Position numbers and translations under genes: made by a program
Shown: one piece after another, positions 53,202 to 61,420 of the stretch
Layout of the letters: each line of letters starts with the position of its first letter
How positions within the stretch are numbered: the first letter of the stretch is position 1
Source of the DNA: CAZWBR01 sp964632305
Lineage (GTDB): Bacteria; Bacteroidota; Bacteroidia; Bacteroidales; Prolixibacteraceae
NCBI GenBank assembly: GCA_964632305.1
Contig: CAZWBR010000001.1
Coordinates: 1-64,000 of the forward strand
Direction of reading: 5' to 3'
DNA length: 64,000 nt
The notes under the pieces: model-generated
Databases searched by the model: none
Told to the model about the DNA's origin: nothing
What the model saw: only the letters and a program-made list of their open reading frames with translations

Positions 53202-54142
53202 GAGACTACCCCGTTAAAATGTGGCATGATGCGATAATGACCGGAGAAAAATTTGATAGTCGGGGCGCGACTTGGAGTCGCACTCCGACTTACAGCAGTC
53301 CTATTTTTGTCATTGGTAATAGAGCGAAGCGGAATGAAAAATATCAAGGACGTATACTAATTAGGATTGTACAAGCACACATTTTTTAGTTTTCTACCTA
53401 AAATATTGATTTGGATGCGATTGCGAAGTATAAATCCGGACTGCTTACCCGATTATTAGTGCAAAGAATCTGAAAAGCTCTTACAAAATTCCAAACTTTG
53501 GAAGAGCTCTGTCTGAACAACTTTTTGTAACAGCAGATCTGAAAGGTCGTGATGTGAAAGCACAGAGCGTAAGCCCTGTGAAGACTAGAGGCAGAAGAAG
53601 CCGGAGGTCTGAAAGACCGGCATGTGTTGATTGGATTTGATAAATTGGTTTTGTGTCGATATGATACAGGCCGGTCTTACAGACCTTTGAGAACCAATCG
53701 TTGACCATTTCCACAGGCCTGGCGGCCTGTGCTTTCACCTGTCGGACCTTCGGCCCTTTGATCGGTTTGGTACTCATATTAGGAGCTTCTGCTTACTCCA
53801 TAACGTAAGAATATAAATCCCCAAAATGATCTAGTGCAATAAGTGTCTATTTAGTCGGGTTGGAATTCTGCCATTGGTAGCTCTATTAATGAATGCTGAA
53901 GCATTGATCTCAGCAAAATTGAAACAAAAGAATCGTCAAACGTTGCCTGTCACACCTTGATTTCTCAGCCCAATAGGATAAATTCTCTGCGATATGATCA
54001 TTAAGGGAGAAACCATAAGGCTAAAATTGAATCCCATTTTTTTCTCTCAACATTTTAGTGTGCTTTTATTCATAATTGTTTCAATGGTATTCCATTTAAA
54101 TTAATTTTAGCCTCTCAAATTACCCATTACAAACTAAACTAT
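53202..54142. other. Intergenic region with repeats
   Basis: No gene is supported. A small hairpin GCGACT/AGTCGC sits at about 53268-53282, and a larger repeat (copy A) is at 53501-53757. GTCATT...GCGAAGCGGAATGA at about 53308-53338 recalls the GGAATGA repeats near 7802-7944. The last 300 bp before the PurF-like gene are AT-rich. Confidence 0.55.
53501..53757 (-). repeat. Five-hairpin inverted repeat, copy A
   Basis: About 257 bp related, in opposite orientation, to 55766-56025. Read on the minus strand it contains hairpins GGGCC/GGTCC, ACAGGCC/GGCCTGT, AGGTCT/AGACC, GGTCT/AGACC and ACAGGGC/GCTCTGT. An open frame of 98 codons spans it and its partner copy, but the differences follow stem pairing rather than codon positions, so it is treated as non-coding. 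Confidence 0.7.
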
Positions 54143-55549
54143 ATGAGCGGATTTTTTGGTACTGTTTCGAAAGAAGATTGCGTTTCTGATGTTTTCTACG
54201 GAACTGATTATCACTCCCATCTGGGAACAAAAAGAGCAGGAATGGCTTTCTTTTCCGAAGAGAAGGGATTTCAGAGAGCCATCCACAGCCTGGAAGACGG
54301 TTATTTCAGAAACAAATTTGAAGGCGACATCGCCGGATTTAAAGGTCATGTCGGCATTGGTGTGATCAGCGATACCGAAGCACAGCCTATCCAGGTATCC
54401 TCCCATCTTGGACGGTTTGCTGTCGCTACCGTGGGCAAGATCGCCAACATCGATGAGTTGGAGGAGCGCTTCATGAAAATGCACCGCACCTTCGCCGAGA
54501 CCAGCCAGGGATCAGTCAATCCGACCGAATTAGTGGCCAAACTGATCGCCGAAGGTGAAGATTTTGTCTCCGGCATCGAGAATGTCTTTAGCCAGGTTAA
54601 GGGATCCTGCTCCATGCTTATCCTTACCGAAAACGGGATCATTGCCGCACGCGACCGTTTAGGCCGGACTCCTATCATCATCGGGAAAAAGGAGGGCGCT
54701 TACGCTCTCAGCTTCGAAACCTGCGCCTTCCCCAACCTGGGCTTCGAAATTGAAAAATACCTTGGTCCCGGCGAAATTGTCTCCCTTACTGCCGACGGAT
54801 ACGAACAACTTCGCCAACCCAATGAAAAGATGCAGATTTGTTCTTTCCTTTGGGTCTATTATGGTTACCCACCCTCCTTTTACGAAGGAATCAATGTTGA
54901 TGAATGCCGTTACAAATGCGGTGCGGCATTGGCTAAAAAGGATACCGTGGAAGCCGATTTCGTGGCCGGCATTCCTGATTCGGGAATCGGACATGCCATG
55001 GGCTACAGCAACGAAAAGAGAATACCGCTTAAACGCCCCTATTCAAAATACACCCCCACCTGGCCACGCAGCTTTATGCCCCAAAGCCAGTTAAAACGCG
55101 ATCTGGTGGCTAAAATGAAACTGATTCCCAACACCTCCATCATCAGGAATAACCGGGGCGTCTTTCTCGATGACTCAATCGTTCGGGGTACCCAACTGAA
55201 AGATAACGTCAGGGACCTGCATGATGCCGGAATCCGGGAGGTGCATATGCGCATCGCCTGTCCGCCCCTCACCTATCCCTGCGAATTCCTCAACTTTAGC
55301 CGTTCCCGGTCGAACCTCGATCTGGCAACCCATAAGGCCGTCGAACAACTGGAAGGTCAGGCTAGATTAGACATGGCCGAATACTCCGACAGCACCAATC
55401 CCAAATATGAAGCTATGGTAGAACAGATCCGTAAAAATCTCGATCTGACCACGTTGAAATTCCAGAAGCTCGATGATCTGGTGGAAGCCATTGGTTTACC
55501 AAAAGAAAAGCTTTGTACCCATTGCTGGGACGGGTCTAGCTACTTTTGA
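54143..55549 (+). CDS. PurF paralogue lacking the glutaminase cysteine
   Basis: 468 residues. The overall fold is that of amidophosphoribosyltransferase: an N-terminal Ntn-hydrolase domain (RAGMAFF, GHVGIGVIS, AARDRLGRTPIIIGKK) and a C-terminal PRT domain with the PRPP loop FLDDSIVRGTQ (about 342-352). The start MSGFFGTVS has Ser where PurF has the nucleophile Cys (CGI/VxG), so glutamine hydrolysis should not work as usual. Four cysteines matching the Fe-S ligands of the B. subtilis enzyme are kept: C233 in QICSF, C380 in YPCEF, C458 and C461 in LCTHCW. Bacteroidota often carry such a second copy. It may use ammonia or have a different role. It stands alone between inverted repeats. Confidence 0.85.
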   Translation: MSGFFGTVSKEDCVSDVFYGTDYHSHLGTKRAGMAFFSEEKGFQRAIHSLEDGYFRNKFEGDIAGFKGHVGIGVISDTEAQPIQVSSHLGRFAVATVGKIANIDELEERFMKMHRTFAETSQGSVNPTELVAKLIAEGEDFVSGIENVFSQVKGSCSMLILTENGIIAARDRLGRTPIIIGKKEGAYALSFETCAFPNLGFEIEKYLGPGEIVSLTADGYEQLRQPNEKMQICSFLWVYYGYPPSFYEGINVDECRYKCGAALAKKDTVEADFVAGIPDSGIGHAMGYSNEKRIPLKRPYSKYTPTWPRSFMPQSQLKRDLVAKMKLIPNTSIIRNNRGVFLDDSIVRGTQLKDNVRDLHDAGIREVHMRIACPPLTYPCEFLNFSRSRSNLDLATHKAVEQLEGQARLDMAEYSDSTNPKYEAMVEQIRKNLDLTTLKFQKLDDLVEAIGLPKEKLCTHCWDGSSYF

Positions 55550-55624
55550 ACCAACGATTCAGCTTCCCGATCAATTCCGGTTCAGATGTAATTCATAAGC
55601 ATTTTTACCGAAAGAGGAGGTTAC

Positions 55625-56163
55625 AAAAGTCATCCGGAACTTTCCACTAATTACAAATCTGAATCTGTTTCCCGCAGAACAGGCAGGTCAACGCGGAGTT
55701 TTTCGTGAAGACAGGCGTGATCTGCGGGAAATTTTCTCCTGCTTTTAATTTGTCATTCATTTCACAGGGCCGAAGGTCCGGCAGGTGAAGGTACAGGCCG
55801 CCAGACCTGTGAAAACGATCAACGATAGACCCTTAAAGGCCGGTAAGACCGGTATGTATTGTATCGTTTTAAAACCATTTCATCAAATCAGGTCAACACA
55901 TGCCGGTCTTTCAGACCTCCAATTCCCTCTGCATCTCCTTTTCACAGGGCACACGCCCTGTGCTGCCACATGCCGACCTTACAGGTCTGCCTTAACAAAT
56001 AACTGTTTAGACAGAGGATATCCCAAAAGTCATCCGGCACTAAACACTGTTTTCAAATCAGAATTGATTACCCGCAGATAACGCCGATCATCGCGAAGTT
56101 TTCCGTAAAAACCGGCGTGATCGGCGGGAAAAAATCTTACAGCATTTAATTCGTCAATCAATT
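55625..56163 (+). repeat. Direct repeat of 139 bp (two copies) around the five-hairpin copy B
   Basis: 55625-55763 and 56025-56163 are of equal length and clearly related, both starting AAAAGTCATCCGG and containing CCCGCAGA...GATC(T/G)GCGGG arms. The five-hairpin copy B (55766-56025) lies exactly between them. Confidence 0.7.
55766..56025 (+). repeat. Five-hairpin inverted repeat, copy B
   Basis: About 80 percent identical by eye to copy A (53501-53757) in inverted orientation, the two copies flanking the PurF-like gene. Each hairpin is kept with exchanged pairs, for example GGGCTTACGCTC in A against GGGCACACGCCC in B, and AGGTCTGTAAGACC against AGGCCGGTAAGACC. Confidence 0.7.
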
Positions 56164-56169
56164 AAACTT

Positions 56170-56202
56170 AGTGACCGGGTGACTCCAAGTCACCCGGTCA
56201 CT
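56170..56202. repeat. Perfect 15-bp hairpin
   Basis: AGTGACCGGGTGACT (56170-56184) and AGTCACCCGGTCACT (56188-56202) around a CCA loop. It follows copy 2 of the 139-bp repeat and may also help end transcription of the PurF-like gene, although only CTTTATT follows. Confidence 0.8.
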
Positions 56203-56282
56203 TTATTATGGTCACTGCAAATGCCCCCCCAACACCTGTTCGTCCCAGGATCAAAACCGGGGTAACACCATGCTTTTTCTAT

Positions 56283-56357
56283 GGTTGCTCTATCGTTTCT
56301 CTAAGTTAGCATACAGGAACCTTGGAGAAACCATAGAGCAACCTTAGAGATACCCCG
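56283..56357. repeat. Eleven-bp periodic hairpin repeat, copy 2
   Basis: Same family as 17753-17822, with a 38-bp identity at 56295-56332. The outer stem here is GGTTGCTCTAT / ATAGAGCAACC, different in sequence from copy 1 but again paired. No gene is seen between 55550 and 56586. Confidence 0.75.
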
Positions 56358-56525
56358 GAGTTGACCCGACCGTGAACAGGAGTTGCCTGAGCTTGCCGAA
56401 GGCAGTCGTTTGAACCTGCTGAAGGCCGGGCCCCCGTCTGAGAGGATCTAAAGAGGCTGCCTTTTCAGAAAGCTTACATCTTCCTTTTAAACGATTTACC
56501 ATTAGATTTATACCATACAGCCCAC

Positions 56526-56565
56526 AAAAAAGCCGCTCAACAACAATTAATTGTCGGGCGGCTTT
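56526..56565 (-). terminator. Terminator of the MBL-fold hydrolase gene
   Basis: On the minus strand AAAGCCGC/GCGGCTTT arms (56558-56565 with 56529-56536) around a long loop containing AATTAATT, followed by TTTTTT. Confidence 0.75.
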
Positions 56566-56586
56566 CCCTGCGCAAATAGTATCCGG

Positions 56587-57336
56587 TTATTTTAATTGTC
56601 TGATCCGTACCTCAACCTTCTCGCCTTTCAGCAAATCGACCAGTTTGGAGGTATCGGTGTCGCCAAAATGGTAAGGATAGAGAATAGCAGGACGAAAACT
56701 CTTCCAGGCCTGGGCCACCATCTCAGGGGTCATGGTGTAAGGCAGGTTCATTGGCAGGAAGGCCACGTCAATATTTTTCAGATCGGCCATCTCAGGGATG
56801 TTCTCCGTATCGCCGGCAACATAAATGCTCTTTCCGCCAAAACGGATCACATAGCCGTTCCCGTTCCCTTTAGGGTGAAACGCGGTCCCATCCGGCCTTT
56901 TATTAACAATATTATAAGCCGGGAGGGCTTCAATCGTGAAATTGCCATAGGTTTGACGATCGCCGTTCTTCATCACCTTCGCGCCCTCTACACCCTGACA
57001 ACTGCTGCTCACGTAGATAACGGTCTGGTCCTTTTTTATTTTTTCCAGAGCGCCTTTATCCAGGTGATCCCCATGTTCGTGGGTGATTAAGACCAGATCA
57101 GCCTTCGGAAGAGTGGAGTAATCGGCCATCATCGAAACCGGATCAATGTGAATCACCTTCCCGTCAGCTTCGAGCATCAAGGTACCATGACCAACCATTG
57201 TGATCGCCAGTTCCCCTTTTTGAGTAGTGAACAAATCTTTTTCAAAACTCTTTTTCGACATTTCGTTCTGCGCGGTCAATTGTCCCGCAAGGGAAACCAT
57301 CATAAAAATGGAAATAAACAAGATTCCTGATTTCAT
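56587..57336 (-). CDS. Exported MBL-fold metal-dependent hydrolase (UlaG/UPF0173-like)
   Basis: 249 residues from the ATG at 57336, with a signal peptide to about residue 22 (ILFISIFMMVSLAGQLTAQ). The metallo-beta-lactamase motif THEHGDHLD (HxHxDH) is at about 84-92, VAGDTEN provides the Asp ligand near 172, and YPYHFGDTD holds the last His near 223. The short two-layer domain without insertions fits the UlaG/UPF0173 group. Export to the periplasm is unusual for UlaG-type lactonases but frequent in Bacteroidota homologues. The substrate is not known. Confidence 0.88.
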   Translation of the reverse strand: MKSGILFISIFMMVSLAGQLTAQNEMSKKSFEKDLFTTQKGELAITMVGHGTLMLEADGKVIHIDPVSMMADYSTLPKADLVLITHEHGDHLDKGALEKIKKDQTVIYVSSSCQGVEGAKVMKNGDRQTYGNFTIEALPAYNIVNKRPDGTAFHPKGNGNGYVIRFGGKSIYVAGDTENIPEMADLKNIDVAFLPMNLPYTMTPEMVAQAWKSFRPAILYPYHFGDTDTSKLVDLLKGEKVEVRIRQLK

Positions 57337-57447
57337 ATTTTCAATAATTAATGTTCAAAATATTATCAAATGAAAAACATAGTTGTCAAGTTCTTCCTAT
57401 GAAATGATAAAGATATTGTTTTATTCCAAAGTTATCAATACTGATAA

Positions 57448-58731
57448 TTAATCCTTTTTGTGTCCCTGATGATCGCCACGGTCGCGATGACGGAAAGATT
57501 TCTTCCGGGAGATTCCCGTTCCCCCCTGACCGCCACGACTTCCCGGACCCGGTCTGCGTCCCATTCCTCTTCGCCCTGATATAGGATTATATTCAGGAGC
57601 TTCACCTAATCCCTCCGGAAGCGGAATCTTAATGATATCACGCTCGATCAGATCTTCGATGCGTTTGAAATCGTGCTGATCCTGTTCGGAGATTAAGGTA
57701 ATCGCGACACCCGATTGCTGGGCCCTGGCCGTCCGTCCGATACGGTGGACATAATCCTCAGGATCGCGGGGCACATCAAAATTCATCACCAAATCAATAT
57801 TATCGATATCGATTCCCCTGGAAACAATATCAGTAGCGACCAGTATCTGGGTTTGACGATTGCGGAAGCGAAGCATCACCTCTTCCCGTTCCTTCTGGTC
57901 GAGATCCGAGAGCATCCCATCGGCCGAGAAACCCATGCGGCGTAATTCCCGCACCAACTGATTGACGTTAATCTTCCTTGAGGTAAAGATAATTACACTT
58001 TGATATTCCGTTTTCCCTTTCAGCAACGCCTTCATCAACGGCAGTTTCTGATGTTCATAAGCCATGTAAGCCGCCTGAATAATATTCTCGGCAGGTTTCG
58101 AAATGGCAATATTAATGTTCTCGGGATTACGGAGTATATTCTCGGCCAGTTTACGGATCTTGGGGGGCATGGTCGCCGAAAACAGAAGAGTCTGTCGCTC
58201 TACCGGAAGCTCCTTCACGATCCGCATGATATCATCGAAAAAACCCATATCCAGCATTCGGTCGGCCTCATCAAGGATCAGATGCTTGAGGGTGCCGAAA
58301 TCAGAATATTTAAGGTTCATATGTGACAATAACCGTCCGGGAGTAGCGACCACAATCTCGGCTCCCTGCACCAGCGCCGCTTTCTGTTGATCGAAAGCAG
58401 CCCCTTCGCCGCCGCCGTACACCGCTACCGAGGTAGCACCGGTGAAATAGGAAAATCCTTCGATCTGTTGATCGATTTGCAGTACCAGTTCCCGCGTGGG
58501 GGCAATGATCAGGGTATTTATTCCGGTCGATTTTTCTTTCGCGATGCGGTTCAACACCGGCAATAAATAAGCCGCAGTTTTTCCCGTACCTGTCTGGGCA
58601 CAGGCAATCAAATCTTTGCCTTCCCAGATGACCGGCATCGCCAGTTCCTGTACCGGGGTACAATTCTCGAAGCCCATGGAATTCAATCCATCCATCACTT
58701 CGGGTTCAAAATCAAATTCGCTGAATTTCAA
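57448..58731 (-). CDS. DEAD-box ATP-dependent RNA helicase
   Basis: 427 residues from a TTG at 58731, which exactly gives the family start KFSEFDFEPEVMDGL; no ATG upstream is in frame nearby. All motifs are present: Q motif (NCTPVQELAMPVI), AQTGTGKT, PTRELVLQ, GGEGA, TPGRL, DEAD, SAT, IIFTSRK, VATDIVSRGIDI and HRIGRTAR. The C-terminal ~45 residues are Gly/Arg/Lys-rich (RRGMGRRPGPGSRGGQGG), an RNA-binding tail as in RhlE. It probably works in ribosome assembly or RNA decay. Confidence 0.95.
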   Translation of the reverse strand: MKFSEFDFEPEVMDGLNSMGFENCTPVQELAMPVIWEGKDLIACAQTGTGKTAAYLLPVLNRIAKEKSTGINTLIIAPTRELVLQIDQQIEGFSYFTGATSVAVYGGGEGAAFDQQKAALVQGAEIVVATPGRLLSHMNLKYSDFGTLKHLILDEADRMLDMGFFDDIMRIVKELPVERQTLLFSATMPPKIRKLAENILRNPENINIAISKPAENIIQAAYMAYEHQKLPLMKALLKGKTEYQSVIIFTSRKINVNQLVRELRRMGFSADGMLSDLDQKEREEVMLRFRNRQTQILVATDIVSRGIDIDNIDLVMNFDVPRDPEDYVHRIGRTARAQQSGVAITLISEQDQHDFKRIEDLIERDIIKIPLPEGLGEAPEYNPISGRRGMGRRPGPGSRGGQGGTGISRKKSFRHRDRGDHQGHKKD

Positions 58732-58837
58732 CTTTCTATATTTTTTATTTCTACAATTTCATCTATAATATCCCAAACATCTTCATTCCTTCCGCAAATG
58801 ATCGGGTTCGAAGCTCTGCCTCAATCCCTGCGACCTC

Positions 58838-60025
58838 CTATTCCACATACAGCACCAAACCTTTCAGGTATTCACCTTCAGGATGGTAGATATCGACAGG
58901 ATGATCGGCCGGTTGCGATAACTGGTGAAGAATACGTACCCTTCGCTTCGAAATGGCGGCTGCCGAGAAGACCGCTTCACGGAAATTGCTCTTCGTCACC
59001 ACTTGCGAACAGGAAAAAGTAAACAATATCCCTCCGGGTCGTATTTGCTGAAAAGCTTTGGCGTTTAATCGCTTATATCCCTGCAACGCCTGCGACAGCA
59101 CGTTCTTGTGTTTGGCGAAGGCCGGGGGATCAAGAATAATCAGGTCATAATGGTCCTTTATCTCCTGCATAAATTCAAAGGCATCGGCCACATACGACTG
59201 ATGGCGTTGATCGCCCGGATAGTTCAGTTCGACATTTTTGTCCGTCAACCCGATGGCCTTGGCCGAGGCATCAACGGAATGAACCAGATTGGCCCCGCCA
59301 CTCATCGCGGCAAACGAGAATCCACCCGTGTAACAAAACATGTTTAATACATCACGTCCTTGAGAATAGTCTTTCAACAGCTTACGGTTCTCACGCTGAT
59401 CGATAAAGAAGCCCGTTTTTTGTCCCTCTTCCCAATCGACCATAAACCGGTTGCCATATTCTAACACTTCGGTGGTAAGGGAATTGCCAAACAGATAACC
59501 ATCCTGAGCATCGACTGAGGCTTTGAAAGGCAATGTTTTGGAGCTTTTATCATAAACTGCAACAAGCTTATCACCAAGCACCTCTTTCAACGCGTCGACC
59601 AGCATCTCACGGATCAACCACATACCCACTGAATGGGACTGGAAAACAGCCGTCCCGTTATAGAAATCAATGATCAGCCCCGGCATTCCGTCTCCTTCGC
59701 CGTGGACCAAACGATAAACATTTGTATCCAAGCGATCAGCCAACCCTATACTTTTCCGAAGAAGATGGGCATTTTGCAGTTTCTCCCTCCAGAAAGAATA
59801 ATCCGGGATGGCCTCTCCAAACGAAAACATCCTTACCGCGATCGAACCTATGGCGCAATGGCCATATCCTATCAACTCTTTCCCGGAAGTATAGACCCCT
59901 ACGGTATCCCCCTCTTCCACGCTCCCTTCGATTCGCTCAATGGCACCTGAAAAAACCCAGGGATGAAACCTCAATAGCGATTCCTCTTTCCCCTTTTTGA
60001 GCACAACCTTACTGTAAGATTGCAT
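58838..60025 (-). CDS. RlmI-type 23S rRNA (cytosine-C5) methyltransferase
   Basis: 395 residues from the ATG at 60025 (MQSYSKVVLKKGKEESLLRFHPWVFSGAI); a TTG three codons upstream is less likely. An N-terminal PUA domain (about 1-75), a central domain, and a class I SAM fold with FCYTGGFSFAAMSGGA (about 218-233), HSVDASA and the motif LDPPAFAKHKN with following QALQGYKRLN are seen. A cysteine in FTFSCSQVV is the likely catalytic residue. E. coli RlmI modifies C1962 of 23S rRNA; this close relative may do the same. Confidence 0.9.
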   Translation of the reverse strand: MQSYSKVVLKKGKEESLLRFHPWVFSGAIERIEGSVEEGDTVGVYTSGKELIGYGHCAIGSIAVRMFSFGEAIPDYSFWREKLQNAHLLRKSIGLADRLDTNVYRLVHGEGDGMPGLIIDFYNGTAVFQSHSVGMWLIREMLVDALKEVLGDKLVAVYDKSSKTLPFKASVDAQDGYLFGNSLTTEVLEYGNRFMVDWEEGQKTGFFIDQRENRKLLKDYSQGRDVLNMFCYTGGFSFAAMSGGANLVHSVDASAKAIGLTDKNVELNYPGDQRHQSYVADAFEFMQEIKDHYDLIILDPPAFAKHKNVLSQALQGYKRLNAKAFQQIRPGGILFTFSCSQVVTKSNFREAVFSAAAISKRRVRILHQLSQPADHPVDIYHPEGEYLKGLVLYVE

Positions 60026-60082
60026 ATTTGACAATTGATTTTTAATAACTATTAGGAAATCTATGATTACTGAACCGACCGG

Positions 60083-60724
60083 CTATCTCTCTTGTCCGTT
60101 AACACTCTGATCCTGCAGGGTATAATCCTCAGCCGGTATTTCGTTCAGTTTTGTAAAAATCTCATAAGCCACCCAGGCATCGGTAGCGGCGTAGATCTGT
60201 TGCTGCTCGGTCAATACGGGAGCTTCCCAATTGGTCAACCGCTGTGATTTGGATATTCTTACCCCAAGCACAATACCCGCCAACTTTTTAAGACTGAAAT
60301 TTTCAATGCCATAATCCTTGACCATATCCTGCAATTCGATAAAACCGGCTGGTTTGAACGGTATCACCCGCTGAAGGATCTTGATATCATCACGAATAGC
60401 GGCTCCGATTTTCAATATTGAAGGGGATGCGAGCACTTTAATCAATCCCGGGGAGAGCCCGATCTGGTTGACACGAAAAAGAAAAGCCTCATCACCTGTC
60501 GAAAGCTGTAAAAGGGCTACCGGGAACGTCTGGCCTTTCTTAAAAGAAGGTCTGGTTTCAGTATCGAAGCCCAATATTGGCTGCTTTTTCAGATATTCCA
60601 CAGCATCGGATATTTCTTCGATGGTCTGAATCAGGTGTATTTTCCCTGCAAACATCGAAAGCGGAAGCGCCGACAGCTCTTCATTCGAAATGACTTTCCT
60701 AAATACGTTATTCTCTCCGTTCAT
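60083..60724 (-). CDS. 3'-5' exonuclease, RNase D/DnaQ-like
   Basis: 213 residues from the ATG at 60724. The DEDD exonuclease motifs are present: GFDTETRPSF (Exo I, about 53-62), KIGAAIRDDIKIL (Exo II, about 105-117), and YAATDAWVAYEIF (Exo III, DEDDy type with Tyr, about 178-190). No HRDC or polymerase domain is attached, so it is a stand-alone exonuclease of the RNase D or WRN-exonuclease type. Whether DNA or RNA is the substrate is not clear. It lies 5 bp after the DUF5063 gene, so both are likely in one unit. Confidence 0.9.
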   Translation of the reverse strand: MNGENNVFRKVISNEELSALPLSMFAGKIHLIQTIEEISDAVEYLKKQPILGFDTETRPSFKKGQTFPVALLQLSTGDEAFLFRVNQIGLSPGLIKVLASPSILKIGAAIRDDIKILQRVIPFKPAGFIELQDMVKDYGIENFSLKKLAGIVLGVRISKSQRLTNWEAPVLTEQQQIYAATDAWVAYEIFTKLNEIPAEDYTLQDQSVNGQER

Positions 60725-60729
60725 CTTAT

Positions 60730-61368
60730 TTATAATTCCTGCCCCTCTCTGAAGTTTCCGAATTGGCGTTTCAGGATCGAATCCTGGCTTTCTGTTTCAT
60801 CCTCTTCTGAAACCAGTCTTACAGGGCTTTCATCTACTTTGTCCAGATCGGCTTCACCATAAACCAGGTTATGGATTGCCCTCAATCCATTGACCAATCG
60901 CTGACCCCAATATTGCTCAAAATTATTGCGGCATTCAAAGAGCGCAAGAGCCATCACATCGGGTGTTCCTATCCGGTAGGCCAATATAAAATCCTTCAAA
61001 TCCTGGTAAATATCGGTAATGTTCTCGGCAATGCTTCCCTCCACCGGAACCTCACTATACTGCATCCGTTGATCGAAAACCTCCTGATAGGAATCAAATT
61101 CTCCCATCTTTACCAGTAATTTACGATGAATGAAGTAATAATCCTCTTCGGTCACAAACTTTTCCGGTGCCTCCTCCGACATATCTTCCGTTACCGGGAG
61201 CAACGAAGCCTTCAGATAGAGCAGCGGGAACAGCTTTTGAATCTTTGTCACAAAATCCTTTCTCGAGTGATGTTCAACAGATTCAACAAAAGCACAATAT
61301 TCATTGGCTACTGTAGCAAACTCAATAACGTTCCTGGAATAAACTATCTCAGAAAAATCTTCTTTCAT
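60730..61368 (-). CDS. DUF5063 domain protein
   Basis: 212 residues from the ATG at 61368 (MKEDFSEIVYSRNVIEFATVANEYCAF); a TTG 16 codons upstream overlaps the promoter box. The protein is mostly alpha-helical and acidic, with the family pattern SRNVIEFATVANEYCAFVE at the N terminus and LPLLYLKASLL-like FPLLYLKASLLP. The function of DUF5063 is unknown. It sits directly before the 3'-5' exonuclease, 5 bp apart, an arrangement often seen in Bacteroidota. Confidence 0.85.
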   Translation of the reverse strand: MKEDFSEIVYSRNVIEFATVANEYCAFVESVEHHSRKDFVTKIQKLFPLLYLKASLLPVTEDMSEEAPEKFVTEEDYYFIHRKLLVKMGEFDSYQEVFDQRMQYSEVPVEGSIAENITDIYQDLKDFILAYRIGTPDVMALALFECRNNFEQYWGQRLVNGLRAIHNLVYGEADLDKVDESPVRLVSEEDETESQDSILKRQFGNFREGQEL

Positions 61369-61403
61369 CCTTATGATTTTATCTCTTTGAATGGCTCCGG
61401 CGA

Positions 61404-61411
61404 CAAAGGTA
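61404..61411 (-). promoter_or_regulatory. Predicted -7 box of the DUF5063 / exonuclease unit
   Basis: TACCTTTG on the minus strand matches TAnnTTTG and lies 36 bp upstream of the ATG at 61368, in the gap after recQ. Confidence 0.4.
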
Positions 61412-61420
61412 AGCAAATTA

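Noticed and set aside
53481..53777. A 98-codon frame with a homologous frame at 55785-56081
   Set aside because: Similarity looks like protein homology at first, but the two copies are multi-hairpin DNA repeats and substitutions follow stem pairing. No domain or codon bias supports translation.
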